Below, piece after piece: positions 1-13,062 of a DNA stretch of 64,000 bases. The notes under the pieces were generated by a model. It was not told the DNA's origin, did not search any database, and saw only the letters and a list, made by a program, of their open reading frames with translations. Location: NCBI GenBank assembly GCA_963514095.1, contig OY741270.1, positions 26,058,571 to 26,122,570 of the forward strand, given 5' to 3'. A program made the translations under genes and the position numbers. Numbering within the stretch: position 1 is the first letter of the stretch; the number at the start of each line of letters is the position of its first letter. The DNA comes from Eutrigla gurnardus. Its lineage: Eukaryota; Chordata; Actinopteri; Perciformes; Triglidae.

Positions 1-3000
1 ACCGGTGACCTGCTGTGAGTACTTTGTCGACTGCCCCGCTGAACTCATTCCTGCACTTTACTCCGTCGGCAGTCGGCAGAAGAGACAAGGTTACAGCAAG
101 AAGGTAGAGTGCTCCTCCGGTTAATCTGTGTTTAAAATGCATTGGTCAGTGGCATTGATTCTCAGAGACGTATATGTGTGCTATTACACTGTTATAACAC
201 AGCTCAAAGAAGTCTGCATCAGTTTTTTTTCTTCTGGATTTGACAGGAATGGCCCATTAGTGGAGGAAACTGGGGCCAAGGCACTCAGAGTTACCCGGAG
301 ATCATAATCACCGGGTAATTATTTAATAAATGAACAAATCAGGTTGTTGTTATGATTCACATGCAAACATGGCGTCACAGGGAACTAATGATCTCATATT
401 CTCTTTTCTGTTTTTTCTTCACCTGTTCAGACATGCTGACGGCTCGATCAAATTTTGGGATGCTTCTGCACGTGAGTGGGTTTTATTGGTTTTTATTACA
501 TGTGTTTGTAGGGAGCTGTGTGTCACAGAGACCGGACCAAGTCATTGTTTTGCAGATCACATGTAAGTCTAGGTGCCGACTCGAGTTTCGAGTCCTAAAG
601 GAGTCATAAATGTGCTGTAATATCATTTTTAAGTAATAATATATTACATTTACAACCGTCCTGATTGCTTTTTAAATGATATTTATTAAAACAACTGAAT
701 TTAATCATGAAAGAAAACATCTGGTGAATGAAGTGTTGACTTGCTGGTTTTAAGGAACGGAAGGACGATAAGTAGATCTGTGGCACACTTGGAATAAACA
801 TACTTTTTCATTTCTGGGCTTGCAGCAAGAAATATTTAAAAGGCTCAAGTGGAAGTGATTATTTAGTTAGAGCTAATTTCCATCTGGAGTCATATTAAGG
901 TTATAGTGATCATCATCCTTATCGTCACATTAAATAAACACTTTGTTTGAATAGATGAAACCTTTAAAAAAACAGTGGATTAAGTTGGGTTAACATTTTG
1001 AAGAATGTGTAAGCAGACAACTGTGTCCACTACGTGCTGCTGTCGCAGAACGCACCCTTCATGATGCCTGGAACTACGGCTTGTTATTGTCTTAAATGCA
1101 TGACATCACATGCTATGGAGTTAATGTCCTCGTGTATATCAACGTGTCTTTCTACCTTCTTTTCCCCCTACTCTCCTCAAAGTAATGCTTCAAGTGCTGT
1201 ACAAGCTGAAGACGGCCAAGGTGTTTGAGAGGACTCGCGGTAAGGAGGACAAGGCAAATACAGATATAGTAGAGGAGGACCCGTTTGCCATCCAGACCTT
1301 GTCCTGGTGCCCTGAGAGCAGGATGCTCTGTGTGGCCGGGGTGTCCGCCCACGTGATCGTCTATCGCTTCAGCAAACAGGAAGTCACCACGGAAGTTGTG
1401 CAGGTGCGTCGTCAGAAACGTGCACAATCATAGTTTTGGGACGAATATGAATGGTTGTTTCGTTTCTGTGACGTGCTGCGTCATCTCTTGTGTTTTAGCT
1501 TTTGGAGGTGCGGATGCAGTGCGAGTTCAACGGCGGGGACTCTCCTGATCCAGGAGGGGACCAGACCCCCACCCTGCCCACCCCAGGAGCTTCCTCCAGC
1601 CCCCAGGAGAGCGAGCCTCCCACTCAGCCCGCCACAGGCAGCAACTCCTCCGACGGACCTCGGGACAACATACCGTGCCTGCAGTACGGACACGCTTTCT
1701 GTTTGGGTTGAGCAGGTTGTCACTGACCAATTTAGGTTTAGTGATGTAGTCCTCCTCTGAGCTCAATCCTCTCCCACATCAGTAGACCGGGGCCAAATAA
1801 TCCTGTATATGAAAAATATCAAATAATGTTTTGACAGTAAAAATGGTGGGCGGGGGAATAACAACAATAAAAATGATTATGTTGTCAGTGCGGCTCTCCC
1901 AGAGGCTGATGAATCATGTCAGCGTGAAGCAGCCTGTTGTCTCGTCCTGCTGTGTGTTTGATGCAGGGTGCGGAGCTCCCCACTGAAGCAGTCTCCGGGC
2001 TACCAGGTGGAGCTGGTGATCCAGCTGGTGTGGGTGAGCGGGGAGCCACCTCAGCCCATCACCAGCCTCGCTATCAACTCCTCCTACGGCCTGTAAGTCT
2101 ACGCTGCCAGCACGCTTTGAGGCTTCCTCGATCGTGGGTGGTCACCTGTAAATAAAAGCCTGCTCAGAGTTCAGAGCAAAGATAGCATCCTGATTCCCTC
2201 ACCTCTCCTGTGTTTCAGTGTGGTGTTTGGAAACAGTAATGGTCTGGCGGTGGTCGACTACCTCCAGAAAACGCTGCTCCTCAACATGGGCACATCGGAC
2301 CTGTACAGCCCTTCTGACCCCTACCAGAGGCAGCCTTGCTCCCCGCGCAAAGCACGACAGCTCTCTGGAGGTGAGCCGCACTCCCACATGTCTACATGTT
2401 TCTGTTGGTCTCCAGCTAAGGCTGACTCACATTATTTTAACCCTGAACTACATGCTTTATTTGTTATTACCTCGTATTTCTGTGGGTTGCTAAGGCGACG
2501 TAAACCGGGTTAGCGAGGCAGGACTGACACTCGGCAGCAGCCGTGACTTCGCACCGTGAGCACTGCCCCCTGCAGTAGCTCCTGTCCCTCAACAGGGGGC
2601 ATCACTGACAGATTCGCCATCTGTTCAGTTGGACAGACTAAAGACAGAGCGAATGCTGTATCGGTGCTGCAGTAGCATTTCTTTTTTGATTCCTTTTTAC
2701 GTGATAAAATGACACATCATTTGTATTTATCTGCTTGTTTTAGCCTCACTGTCTTCTGCTGTGTTCACCGTTTCATTCTTTTCAGTCCCAGACGCTCTCT
2801 TAATTTTAATGTATGCACACTGCAAGAATATTATATGGACTCTTTTCTCTTTCACTTATGATGCCCTGTCGTTGTTCTGTTTCACTGTTTTTACTGTCGG
2901 TCTCTCTCTGTGATTTGGTAAAGACATTCCAACTGTGACGTCTTGCATGTCCAGACTTTCTAACTTATATTCTCAGTCTGTGAAAAAACTACGTCCATCC

Positions 3001-6000
3001 CACTTCAGTAAGTCATGTTGTCTCCCCTACAGCATAAACGTTCTCCTCTCAGTCTTCCCTCCTTCTCATAAAGATGCACTCCCAGATTTTGATATAGTGC
3101 TCCCAAATTCCCAAAACTCACTTAAAAAAAAACAAAAAAAAAACATCAGCAGTGACCTGGGAGGACATTTTGAGACATGAAGTCACCAACAAACTCAGGT
3201 AGTGCATCTTTAAACCCTGCCATGTATTTGACCAGACAAACACTGACACCCCGAGTCAACAGACGTGTACTAGGTGTGTGTGTGTGTGTCATGTATGGTT
3301 AGCAGTCCCTGCCTTTGCTCAGTAGGTGACCCTTTGTTATGACCAGTCTATGTAGGACTTTGCTTTAGTCTGACAGAAGTTCCAGGAGGATGAATTCTGC
3401 AGTGTTTAATTCCAACCTCTGTGGCTCCCACAGCTACCTGTGATTCCAACGATGCGTCCAACACCTCGGAGGACCGCTGCAAGTCCCCCACTTCAGGTAA
3501 GCCTCCCTGAACTCCGACTGTCCTCCATTTAAAATGCATTATTTGGACGTAATGCTGACCTTTCTCACGTAGGATCTACCTCACCTTTCAATTCTGATGA
3601 CGAACGAAAACAGAACTTCATGGAGAAGGGTACTGTTTTGTTAAAAGCTGTTCTTTAAGCATTTCCACACGGCTGCAGTCATCTGATTCTTCTTCTTCTC
3701 TTTAACCTTATTTCCAGTGAAGTTCAAAAGCAGACGCTTTTCCAAGACGGTTGCCAATGACTTTGGTACTGTATCATCCGGATGTACTCTTTTTTTCTGA
3801 TCACTCACTCTTTCTCTCTGAAAGGCGGCCGTCTAACCACGCTGTGCCTCACCCCTATGCCCGTCTGTGCGTCTTGTGCCAATGAGAGACAGAATTACAT
3901 TCCAGAAATGTGTTTTTTTTTTTACTAATCATACGGTTTGCGGGTCTCATGGTTGATTTATGAATTGAATCAGGAGTCTTTATCAAATGCATGACAGGGA
4001 CGTATTTCATGGCCTCAGATTTTCTATGCCCATAGATCTTGTCTAAAGGCTGCAGGCAGCTGCTACTCCGGGCTGAAAACATGACGCCAGATTGGCAAAC
4101 ATTCCTCTTTTTACTAATTGAAAAGCATAGAAAATCTGCTTCATGCCTACTAATGTCTAACCTCATAACTTAAGTGAATTATTTAGCTTGGATTGTATTC
4201 ACTTACTGTGTGTGTTTCTGATTCCAGGGCTTTAGTCCAGTGCTCCTCCTACTCTCTTGCATAACCGTGTTCACTGAATTGCAATTACCTTATTTCTTGA
4301 CTGCCTCTTGCTTTGTTTGACATTGCAGGCCCTTTGGTTGCCTGTGATGCCTAATTTGTATTCTCAGGGTTTCTCTAAGGGTGGTTATAGACCGCAACAG
4401 GCAACTTTTACACTTTATATTGGCAACATTCCTGGTAAAGTTAAACATGAGTGTTATTTTATGCCTCTGCTATAAGGATAATATAATGGCATGATCATGC
4501 AAGTACGCCCTTTAAAAGGAGTATTCAGACATTGGAATGATTGTGAAAAGAAAACATGAAACTTCCCTTACTATTAGTTGATAAGGTCATTATGGTGAGA
4601 GGTATAATGTATAATATACACATGTGTGTGTCCTCAGCGGTTGCCCTACAGTGTATCACCACTCTTAAGAATCAAGAATCATTACTTTTGATTGCGCACT
4701 GATTTGCACAGTAAAAACAATGTCACAGATATTTATTTAAACTACCTTTTTTTTTTTGATTTTTCAATTTCCATTTTCAGCCACCAATCTTTCCTCATAC
4801 AATATGAGTATTTGTTTCTTTTACAGCCAAGATGTCACGGAAAATTAGCTCGTCTGGCGAGCAAAAGTCAGACTTGGGTAAGCCAACACTACTGACACTT
4901 CTAAGAACCTTTACGTCTTTCTGCAGGTTTTCCTTTTGTCATTCGAAGCTTCTTTCTTTGTATTACAGCTGTAAAATACTTAATGTGGAAGTACTTTTTA
5001 TTGTCTAATGGTGTAAATGTGAGACTCCTGTTGTCTCGGGATGTTCTACTGTAAATTGAGACACACATTCTGTCTCTGTCTGCACTGTAAGCGGAGAAGA
5101 GGTCCCAACAATGGCGCTCTCTCACGTGTAAGAAGACCTTTTGTTGCAAGGCGGCGGCCCGGGTGACCCAGAAGGGGGGCATCTGTAGAACTAATTCGGC
5201 CCCCACCACCTGTGAGTGGACCGTTCCATGGTCTGACTTGGGCTGAAGTGGGATAACTGGTACTAACCCCCACCACTGCTGGGGCTTTTGTTCTGAAATT
5301 GGCTAACATGACATTAATCCTCCTCACAGTGATTTGGTTTCGTCCTTTTTGAGGAAGCTCCGCTGACTTGACTGCACTCCGTGTTTAAAAATCTTGCTTT
5401 TCTTGTTTACAGGACACACATGACGGGCGGTGTGTTTAGCCTTCCCCTCTGTGTCACGGATCCTTTTGTGTTTCTGTCGGGATCTTTTGAAAAAAGACGC
5501 TGTGAGCTGGTGTTTCAGCTTCCGTCTTCTTGCTCCTTAAATACCAGTTCTTCCTTGGGAATCCCTGTCGTACTACATGCATTTTTTTTTTCACATTGAG
5601 CATGTTGTTGTCAGTTTAATTGGAGGAGAAAAAAATAACAATCTGGGAAGCGTTTAAATAAATTGCATCCTTGGATGTAAAACGTGCAAAAGCATCTCAA
5701 TGTCAAAAAGCTTTTTGGTGGACGCTAGCCTGTACTGGATATGTATCTGAACACTAACATGCTAACTGAATTCTGATCCAGTAGATTTTATTAACACGTC
5801 TAAGTGTCCTGGATGCATGAAGTCCTCTGGAAACTTTTAACCGCTTTCATTCGACACAAATCATTTCCTCATTCTCTTTGTTTTTCTGCTCACTCCTGCT
5901 GTCCAGATGCCAAGGATAACTCATTCACCCGCTCGCGTAGTTCAAGTGTAACCAGCATAGACAGAGAGTCCCGAGAGGCCATCTCCTCCTTCCACTTCTG

Positions 6001-7986
6001 CGAGAGTTTCCCGAGGAAGACGGACAGCGTGGTCAGCCCCTGTCTACTGGTGGGAACCACCCAGGGCACCGTGATGACGGTGGCCCTCAGCCTGCCTCCG
6101 GCTGGGGACCAGAGGCTGCTGCAGCCCGTCGGCATCTCCTCCTGTGGTAAGAAGCCGAACAGGGCTGAAGGTCATTCCCCAGGTTAACGGCAGGGATTCA
6201 CCATGGCAACACTGGCCTTCAGAGTTGAAATATCTTTGGTATTGTCAGTAGTTTACGTTTAGGAAGGAAGTGGTGGAAAGGAGGGACAGTGGTCACATCA
6301 GATTCAGTCGAAGCTGCTATTGTGAATTTTACTGTATAATCAGTGGTACAAATACACAGTAGCATAATCCCCAGGCACAGTGTTTTGAAGTAGAATTGAA
6401 AAGCTAAAAACGGTTAAAAATGTTTGACATTTGCTCAAACTTAATTTGGAAAAATGATGTTATGCTACATAATGATGTCCAACTCCAAAGCAAGTGAAAA
6501 TAATATCTTTGTGTTCCTCATTCTGCAGGCACTATGGTCACACTCAAAGGAGGCATTTTGACGATGGCCCTGTTGGACGCCACTGGAGCTCTGCTGCCCC
6601 CTTCCTACGAGCCGTGGTATGACCCAAACGCCTCGGATGAGGAGAAGGAGAAGAGCCGGAGGCGCAGGCCACCCTCCCCTTCATCATCGCAGGAGGCTCA
6701 AGACGCCCAGTTTGCCGTGCTGTGTTCGGAGAAACAGGCCAAGGTGGTCACCATGCCCTCCCAAACACGCGCCTACAAACACAACATCACGGAGACCTCC
6801 TTCGTGCTGAGGGCTGATGTCGTGCAGATGGCCGGAGCAAACTGCATCGCCTGTTTCTGTGCCAACGGGCATATCATGGCTCTGAGGTATGACCTCTGGT
6901 AGCTTCTAGACTATGTGATCTACTGTCAAAACATCTGACGAAATCACGATGGCTACACTTGTATGTCAAAACACTGCAAGTACCTGTGTTGTCTGAAACG
7001 AAGTCTGTCCTTTGAATCACCACAGCTTACCGAGTCTACGGCCTCTGCTGGATGTCAACTACCTGCCGCTGACAGACATGCGGATAGCTAGGACGTTCTG
7101 CTTCTCCCACCAGGGTCAGGCCCTGTACCTCACCTCCCCCACGGAGATCCAGAGGATCACCTATAGCCAGGAGACCTGCGACAACCGCCAGGTCAGATGC
7201 TCTAAACTAGTGAATGAGTTACTCAGTGAAAAATCCATCTTTCACAATTGGAGCCAGTTTGAAGTCACTATTATTACAATAGTGGTGATTCGTCAGTGTT
7301 GTGTTTCTATGAGGATGTAGATTGATAGACATGTGCTGATGCTAACGTCCTCCCCAGGAGATGCTCAGTGAGTTATTTACCCCCGTGGAGACACCAGAGG
7401 CTCCTAACAAAGGTTTCTTCAAAGGCCTGTTTGGGGGAGGAGCTCAGTCTCTGGACAGGGAGGACCTCTGTGAGTACATTTACATCATATTCTGTATAAT
7501 TCTGTGTTTTTTTTCAAAGCCACAAGGTGTATTTTGGAGGGTTTGGGCGACCTTTCGGTTACGGGAAATTTTCCTTTGATCTGACTTCGAACACGGCAGG
7601 ATGAATGGATTAATTCTATTTTTGTCTTGGGTAGTTGGGGAAACAGGTGCTGGTAAGGCGTCCCGTAGCCTGGCCCAGCACATCCCCGGCCCAGGGGGCA
7701 TGGAGGGCATGAAGGGTGCCGCCTCCGGGGTTGTGGGAGATCTGGCCCGCGCCCGGATAGCTCTGGACGAGAGGGGGCAGAAACTGGGCGAGCTGGAGGA
7801 CAGAACGGCGGCCATGATGGCGGGCGCAGAGTCCTTTTCCAAACACGCCCATGTTGTACGCACCTCTCGTTTCTTTTGGCAGTGAATAGAGGGTTTTAAT
7901 GTGAACTCCTCATTCCTGACCCCCTTTCTCTTTTCTCCTCCCAGATGATGCTGAAGTACAAAGATAAGAAGTGGTACCAGCTCTGA
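1..7986 (+). CDS. stxbp5: Tomosyn-1 (syntaxin-binding protein 5), 3' part, 17 constitutive exons
   Basis: Seen: exons 1-103, 247-314, 431-471, 1183-1403, 1499-1683, 1967-2092, 2219-2370, 3434-3496, 3573-3629, 3718-3765, 4827-4877, 5907-6146, 6529-6886, 7026-7191, 7358-7469, 7635-7855 and 7945-7986. All have AG/GT borders, phases agree throughout, and they give 750 codons plus TGA. The 5' end runs off the window. Recognisable tomosyn strings include PEIIITGHADGSIKFWDAS, CPESRMLC and a YKDKKWYQL end. Family knowledge: tomosyn is a cytosolic Lgl-type double WD40 propeller protein. Its C-terminal VAMP-like R-SNARE motif binds syntaxin and SNAP-25 and blocks vesicle priming. The R-SNARE motif lies in the last three exons, with the probable zero-layer Arg in LDERGQKL. 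The hypervariable linker (about 3434-4877) is made of 48-63-nt phase 1-1 exons. Which fish paralogue (a or b) this is cannot be told here. STXBP5L is less likely because the linker and C-terminus resemble STXBP5 more closely. Confidence 0.95.
2924..3007 (+). CDS. stxbp5: Candidate cassette exon in the tomosyn hypervariable region (28 codons)
   Basis: Seen: 84 nt, open in the gene's frame, between ...GGTAAAG and GTAAGT. It enters and leaves in phase 1, so it can be spliced between exons 2219-2370 and 3434-3496 without shifting the frame. The encoded text includes SCMSRLSNLYSQSVKKLR. As I recall, this resembles a stretch at the same place in tomosyn-2 (STXBP5L), CMRGLSNFY followed by TKRIR. Known: tomosyns make several isoforms through exons in this region. 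Inference: an alternative exon, perhaps brain-restricted. I left it out of the constitutive set because the gene reads through cleanly without it. Confidence 0.6.
5092..5211 (+). CDS. stxbp5: Possible second tomosyn cassette exon (40 codons)
   Basis: Seen: 120 nt with no stop in the gene's frame, after a pyrimidine-rich stretch ending TGTAAG and before a consensus GTGAGT donor. It is phase 1 in and phase 1 out, so it can be inserted between 4827-4877 and 5907-6146. The peptide is basic and rich in Cys and Lys (for example CKKTFCCKAAAR), and I do not recognise it. Length and phase match the exon-skipping pattern of the region, but 40 open codons can occur by chance (about 15%). RNA support is needed. 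Confidence 0.35.
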
Positions 7987-9505
7987 TGGCAGCGTGAGGA
8001 GCATCAGACTCTGTTATCACGCTCACCAGTATCTCCTGGGGGCTGCAGGTCCCTCTTCTTCTCTTCTCCATCCCTCTCCACGGGGGGTCTGCTCAGCAGA
8101 CTCATGCTTTTATCCTCAGCACAATATCACACACTCTGCATTACCTCAGTCACCGGAGGACTGCCGCGGAGTAGACACTGGCCGACCCCACGCAATGAGA
8201 ATGGAAAGAAGTGGAAGAAGGAGAAAAAAAGCTCTTAGGAGTCCCTCTTTCCATTTCTCATGAGAGCCATGTTCTTGTAACATCTGGCTGCAGAAGAGGA
8301 GAGAGGTGACCTTTCATATCCATCAGTCATGCGCTTTGTACAGCATACATACATACATTTATATCTATATATGTCTATGTTTTTAGATATATATAGATAT
8401 ATAAAAATACACACAAAACCTGCCGTTTTTGTTCTGAAAGAGGAAAGACAATTCTGCAAAACATGTACTTGTGGTGGCCTGATAGCAGTTGTTCTTTTTG
8501 TTTTGTTTCTCTGCCCTTTATGATGTCTGCCAAACACAGTGGACTTAAATGAGGAGAAAAGTCTGATGCCCCCCCCCCTTGTCCTTCAAATCCAATCAAG
8601 TCGATGAAGATGTAGGTTTCTATAGGAACCAGTGGATCAGTGAAGGGCTTGTGTCTTGTTTGTTTTTTTCTGGTTTCAATTATTCATGGAGTTTGACCTC
8701 TGTCCTTTTTGCCAGTCTGTCCAGAAAGAGCTTTTCAAGCACTTAGAACCGTAAAACGACGAGTCGGGGAGATGATGAATCTCTTGCCTCTCACCAAATA
8801 AGGGCTGGTAGTACGCTAGTTCATCACCCACCGTTCCTTTTTTACAGCATTTTCCAAACGAGATCTTTTTGTTGAGAAAGACAAATGGCGTGATTTCTGA
8901 GAGTCACTTTGGTTTTATTTGAATCTAGATTATTTATTGAAACAGTATAATAGATGAGGAGTCAAAGAAGTTCGTTGGGCATTAATTTTTGTTCTTTTTT
9001 CTCTCTCCTGTGGTCAATTAAATGCGCAAAAAGAAATGTTTACCCCGATGAAGAGTTTACATAGATCTATTAGGAAAATGAAGAGTTGATACACTGGAAA
9101 AAAAACCCCCAAAGGTCTTATATTCTTCTGGCTTTTAAGGGGCTGTAGCGAAGTAACATATGAGAAGGATGATGTGTTGAAGGGCACGATAAAGATTGTC
9201 CTTATTATGATTAGCATAAATGTATATTTTGGTTACAATTTAAAGTGTTTTGTGATAAAGATTCTATCCGTACACGATTATTCAAATCTCTTTTTTTTTC
9301 TCACAGCTGATTTTTTTGTCTCGTTTCTCAACGTGTAGGGAAAAAAAGCATGTGTCTCTCACAGCACAAAGGACACATTAGAGCGTCTTTGTGTTCGTAG
9401 CTGCCAGTAGAAATGACCAGAGTGACACGCAGCGCCGCCGGTCATCTCTCCCTGAACCTTCAGAGCCGTTTCTCTTCTGCCTTCGCCTCATGATGCATAT
9501 ATTCT

Positions 9506-9670
<165 letters not shown>

Positions 9671-10011
9671 TAATACTACATAGATACAGTGTAATAGGTT
9701 TTTTTTTGCTTTTGCTTGACAGTGTTTTTTAATGTGGTTAACTAGAGTTCTATTGTAATTAGATTTATTTTTTTCATGAGGACATGCTGCTATTTGGTCT
9801 TTTTATTTTTTGAAAAAGAGAGACGAGACTTTTGTCAGTCCAGATTTCTGCCAAATGTTGTAAATACGGGACAGCTGGACACAAATCTGACTGTGCAGGT
9901 TCAGGCAACGGGACATATTGTATGCTTGCGGCCATGTTCTTTTTCCGACACCAAAGAGTTGCTTAATTTCACAGAGTTGTCTTGATTTTTCCCAAATGGT
10001 AAAGAGTCCGT

Positions 10012-10192
10012 CCCATGATGATACCATGATGATACTATGATGATACCATGATGATACCATGATGATACCATGATGATACTATGATGATACATGATGATAC
10101 CATGATGATACCATGATGATACCCTGATGATACCATGATGATACCATGATGATACCATGATGATACCATGATGATACCATGATGATACCATG
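10012..10192. repeat. 11-bp minisatellite, unit ATGATGATACC, about 16 copies
   Basis: Tandem ATGATGATACC/T units with a few point variants and one shortened copy. Because 11 is not a multiple of three, the reverse strand reads as a periodic YHHGIIMVSSW peptide in all frames. This explains the apparent reverse-strand ORFs here. It lies in the inferred stxbp5 3' UTR. Confidence 0.95.
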
Positions 10193-11503
10193 ACCACCTC
10201 GATACCCTCACCACCCAGACTGCTGTACGTGTGTTCACAAGACGTGAATTTGAAGAGTTGAATTCCAAAATGAGCTCTTGGAAATGCAGGCATCAAGTAA
10301 AACTTGCTTGAAGTTTTCATCCATTTTTCATAGATTATAAAGTATCCTGTGTCGAGTTATCGATCGCACCAAAACTGTTTTCTCTAAGCATTTTTGGAAT
10401 AAAACCCTTCAAGTTCAGCTGATTTTAATGTGGCCGACTCCTCTACCGTCTACTGCTGAGATAAACCCACCTGAAAGAGCAGCTGTGTGGGTTTTGCACT
10501 ATTTTTTTGTACTTAAAATCATTTTTAATGTGCTTATTTTTGTTCCAGTCCCATTGTCTTGTTTTTGAAAGGACCAAAATATGACAGTACCTATGCTTAT
10601 CTATGTCATTTGCCATTCACGCGGATTGCTTCACTCTCAGATTTGTTTTCAATGTCGTGGTTGATGATACTACGATATATTTATATATATTTGAAAATGA
10701 ATATATAATATTAATTTCAATAATATATTACAAATGAATACCTTTAATGTAATTTTTTGGGAAAGAACAACACATAAATGTCCAAACAATGGTTGTGCAT
10801 AATAATCAATCATCCAGACATGACAGTGAACATTTTCTGGTTATATATTGAACATGCTCACGTCAGATTCAAGCTTTGCTACTGCAGGAGGGTCCTCTCC
10901 TCTTGGGTGGGCCTGCTGAGTCTTTCTACAAAGTGTGGCCTCGACTTTAAAGTGCTTCAGTTTGCAACATATATGGTCTAAATGGTCTCTTATTGCACAT
11001 TGAAGGATGCATGATATTAAGTGTTTACAAACTTGAAACAACCATGTATTATCCCTCTTAGAGATTGTCTGTTCTGTCATTTGTATTCACCATCATGTTG
11101 AACAAAACTGAAGTTCTCGTCACACGTCCGAAGGTGTCCCATTTTCCATTCCATCATGCCAATTGTGTAAGTGTGAGAGATTATATTTATTTTATTGGTA
11201 CATCCGTTTATGTTACTGTTTGCTCCATGAAAACTCTGGCTTTCCCTGCACTGTAGAGACGCGTAGAAATCCAAGCTCACAGCGCCGTGCAGGAGACCTC
11301 AAGGGTTTCACAGTCGCCATACCTCCATCCATCTGTCTGTCTTCTGGGATGAATATCTGTGGAGTTGCAGTATTTTCTCATAGTAGGCAATTTTTGTACA
11401 GTTTTATTAAAATAAATTTCACATGGATGTCTGACTTAATCTGCTGCCACAAACAATTTAGACTGTAGATACAGTATATATAGATATTATTGTGCAATGG
11501 AAA

Positions 11504-11509
11504 AATAAA
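11504..11509 (+). terminator. Poly(A) signal AATAAA, likely distal end of stxbp5
   Basis: AATAAA followed about 25 bp later by TTTTGTCTTGTGTTTTCTG, a typical GU-rich downstream element. It is the last good signal before the next promoter. Confidence 0.6.
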
Positions 11510-12299
11510 TGTAAAACCAATCATAACACGTTTTGTCTTGTGTTTTCTGTTTCACGTCGTACCGTTTGCTCGCTGACTTCATATACAGAGTAAATCTTTT
11601 ACTGGTTCTTAAATTGGAATCCTCTGTCCATCCACAGGTCAGAAGTGTCGGATTTAATTTTCATGCTCCAAAACCTTCAAGCAAGGCCCAACACTGCCTT
11701 TTTTTCATCCAGAGGGATGGTGCCTCTGATTTATGCCACAGTTTTGTGCACAATTGGATTCATCTATTTAATTTGTAGTGTGAGGAAACCACAACGTTTT
11801 TTTTTATTATTAGTACAACATTTTCAATTTGTCTTCAAATTGTGGAAGATATAACGTCTCTTGAAACGATCATTCATGTGGTGTCTTCATCTTGTATTGT
11901 AGCTTGTATTGTTATATTTTTAGTGTTCAAGTCTTTTTACTTTTTTTAAATTAACGATGAACCTATACTTGATAATATTGAACTTAACTGAACTTAAATG
12001 ATCAAATAAAATTATAGCACAAATCCAACAGTTTAAAAAAAACAAGCTGAATTATTTTTTTAAATTATGCACAACATTTTTTAGTATTTCTATTTAATTT
12101 AAAGATGTTTCCAGATTGAACATTATTGGATCTTGGGTTTACTGTGTAGAAATTCATATGAATGTAAAATAATACAGGTTTTATTTTTTATTTCGTTGTC
12201 TTGTTTTTTTTTTAATTAAATGCCCATGTATTTTTATTTTACCCAAAGTGGTTTAACTTCGTTATTTATCTATCCATTTATTTTTTTATTATTTAATTT

Positions 12300-12782
12300 T
12301 ATTCACGAGTCCTACATTTCCCAGAAGCCCCTGCAGGTGGCGCCAGTGTTCCCTGAACTCCCGTCGTCCAGCGGGGCAAAAAAAAAAAAAAGAGAAGAAA
12401 ACTACATCAGTGAGTGAAGCCGAGCTGCGCATCTTCACACACGCTGCCCGGACCGGCGGATGGAGCGGAGGGACGGCGAAGTTGAATTCGGCGCAAGCGA
12501 GAGGCACAAAGTCGGGCTCCGCTCGGAGCAAACAGACAATAATACCCCGTCTTCTTTTCTACCGGCGGTTTCGTGGCCGTTAAATGTCGCTCTGGCTTCG
12601 TCGACCTTCTCCTCTTGGATCGGGATGAGTGTTTCTGACCCCGTAACGGATGAATGAAACAAAGAGGATGGACGCTGCCTGAGAACCGGCTTCGTTTCCA
12701 CCTTCGTGGTGACGAAAAGAAAGAACAACTTCACAGCAATGTGGTCAACTCGATTAAAGCCGGCTAACTTTACGACAACAGA
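12300..12782 (+). promoter_or_regulatory. Promoter and 5' UTR exon of the SAMD5/SASH1 unit
   Basis: A sharp change from AT-rich to GC/CpG-rich sequence occurs near 12420. The segment holds a ZNF143-like box (CCTACATTTCCCAGAAG, 12311-12327) followed by a CTCF-like GCAGGTGGCGCCAG. A consensus donor GTAAGT begins at 12783. The next acceptor (CCTTAAAG) ends exactly before the ATG at 13063, so 12.44-12.78 kb is inferred to be a non-coding first exon. It contains upstream ATGs, including one at 12460 whose 65-codon frame ends at 12657. Confidence 0.6.
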
Positions 12783-13062
12783 GTAAGTTAGCGTTGAGAA
12801 AAAAAACGTGTTTTTGTTGTTTGCTAACTTCGACTTTACGCTGTTTTACGTGTGTTTACGCCTCAAAGAAGTTATATTCTCCCTTTTAAGCTTAGAAAAC
12901 AGCCCCTCCCTCTTTGTGTAAATGGTTTCACATGCTAACATCTAAGAGGTGTCAAAGGTCAGGGTCAACAAGGGAGCCTTGAACCCGTCTTACGTCAAGA
13001 GAACTTGGAGAACGTCAAGGATGACGTGCACTTAAGGGGTCATAACCTGTGTTTCCTTAAAG

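Noticed and set aside
2561..2580. CTGCCCCCTGCAG as another CTCF site in an stxbp5 intron
   Set aside because: Core match is weaker than the sites reported and the flanking positions do not fit.
9901..10320. Minus-strand ORF with periodic YHHGIIM peptide
   Set aside because: Translation of the 11-bp minisatellite, open in every frame because the unit lacks stops on that strand.
12460..12657. 65-codon ORF in the GC-rich first exon
   Set aside because: Not recognised as a protein family and placed in an inferred 5' UTR; treated as an upstream ORF rather than a gene.
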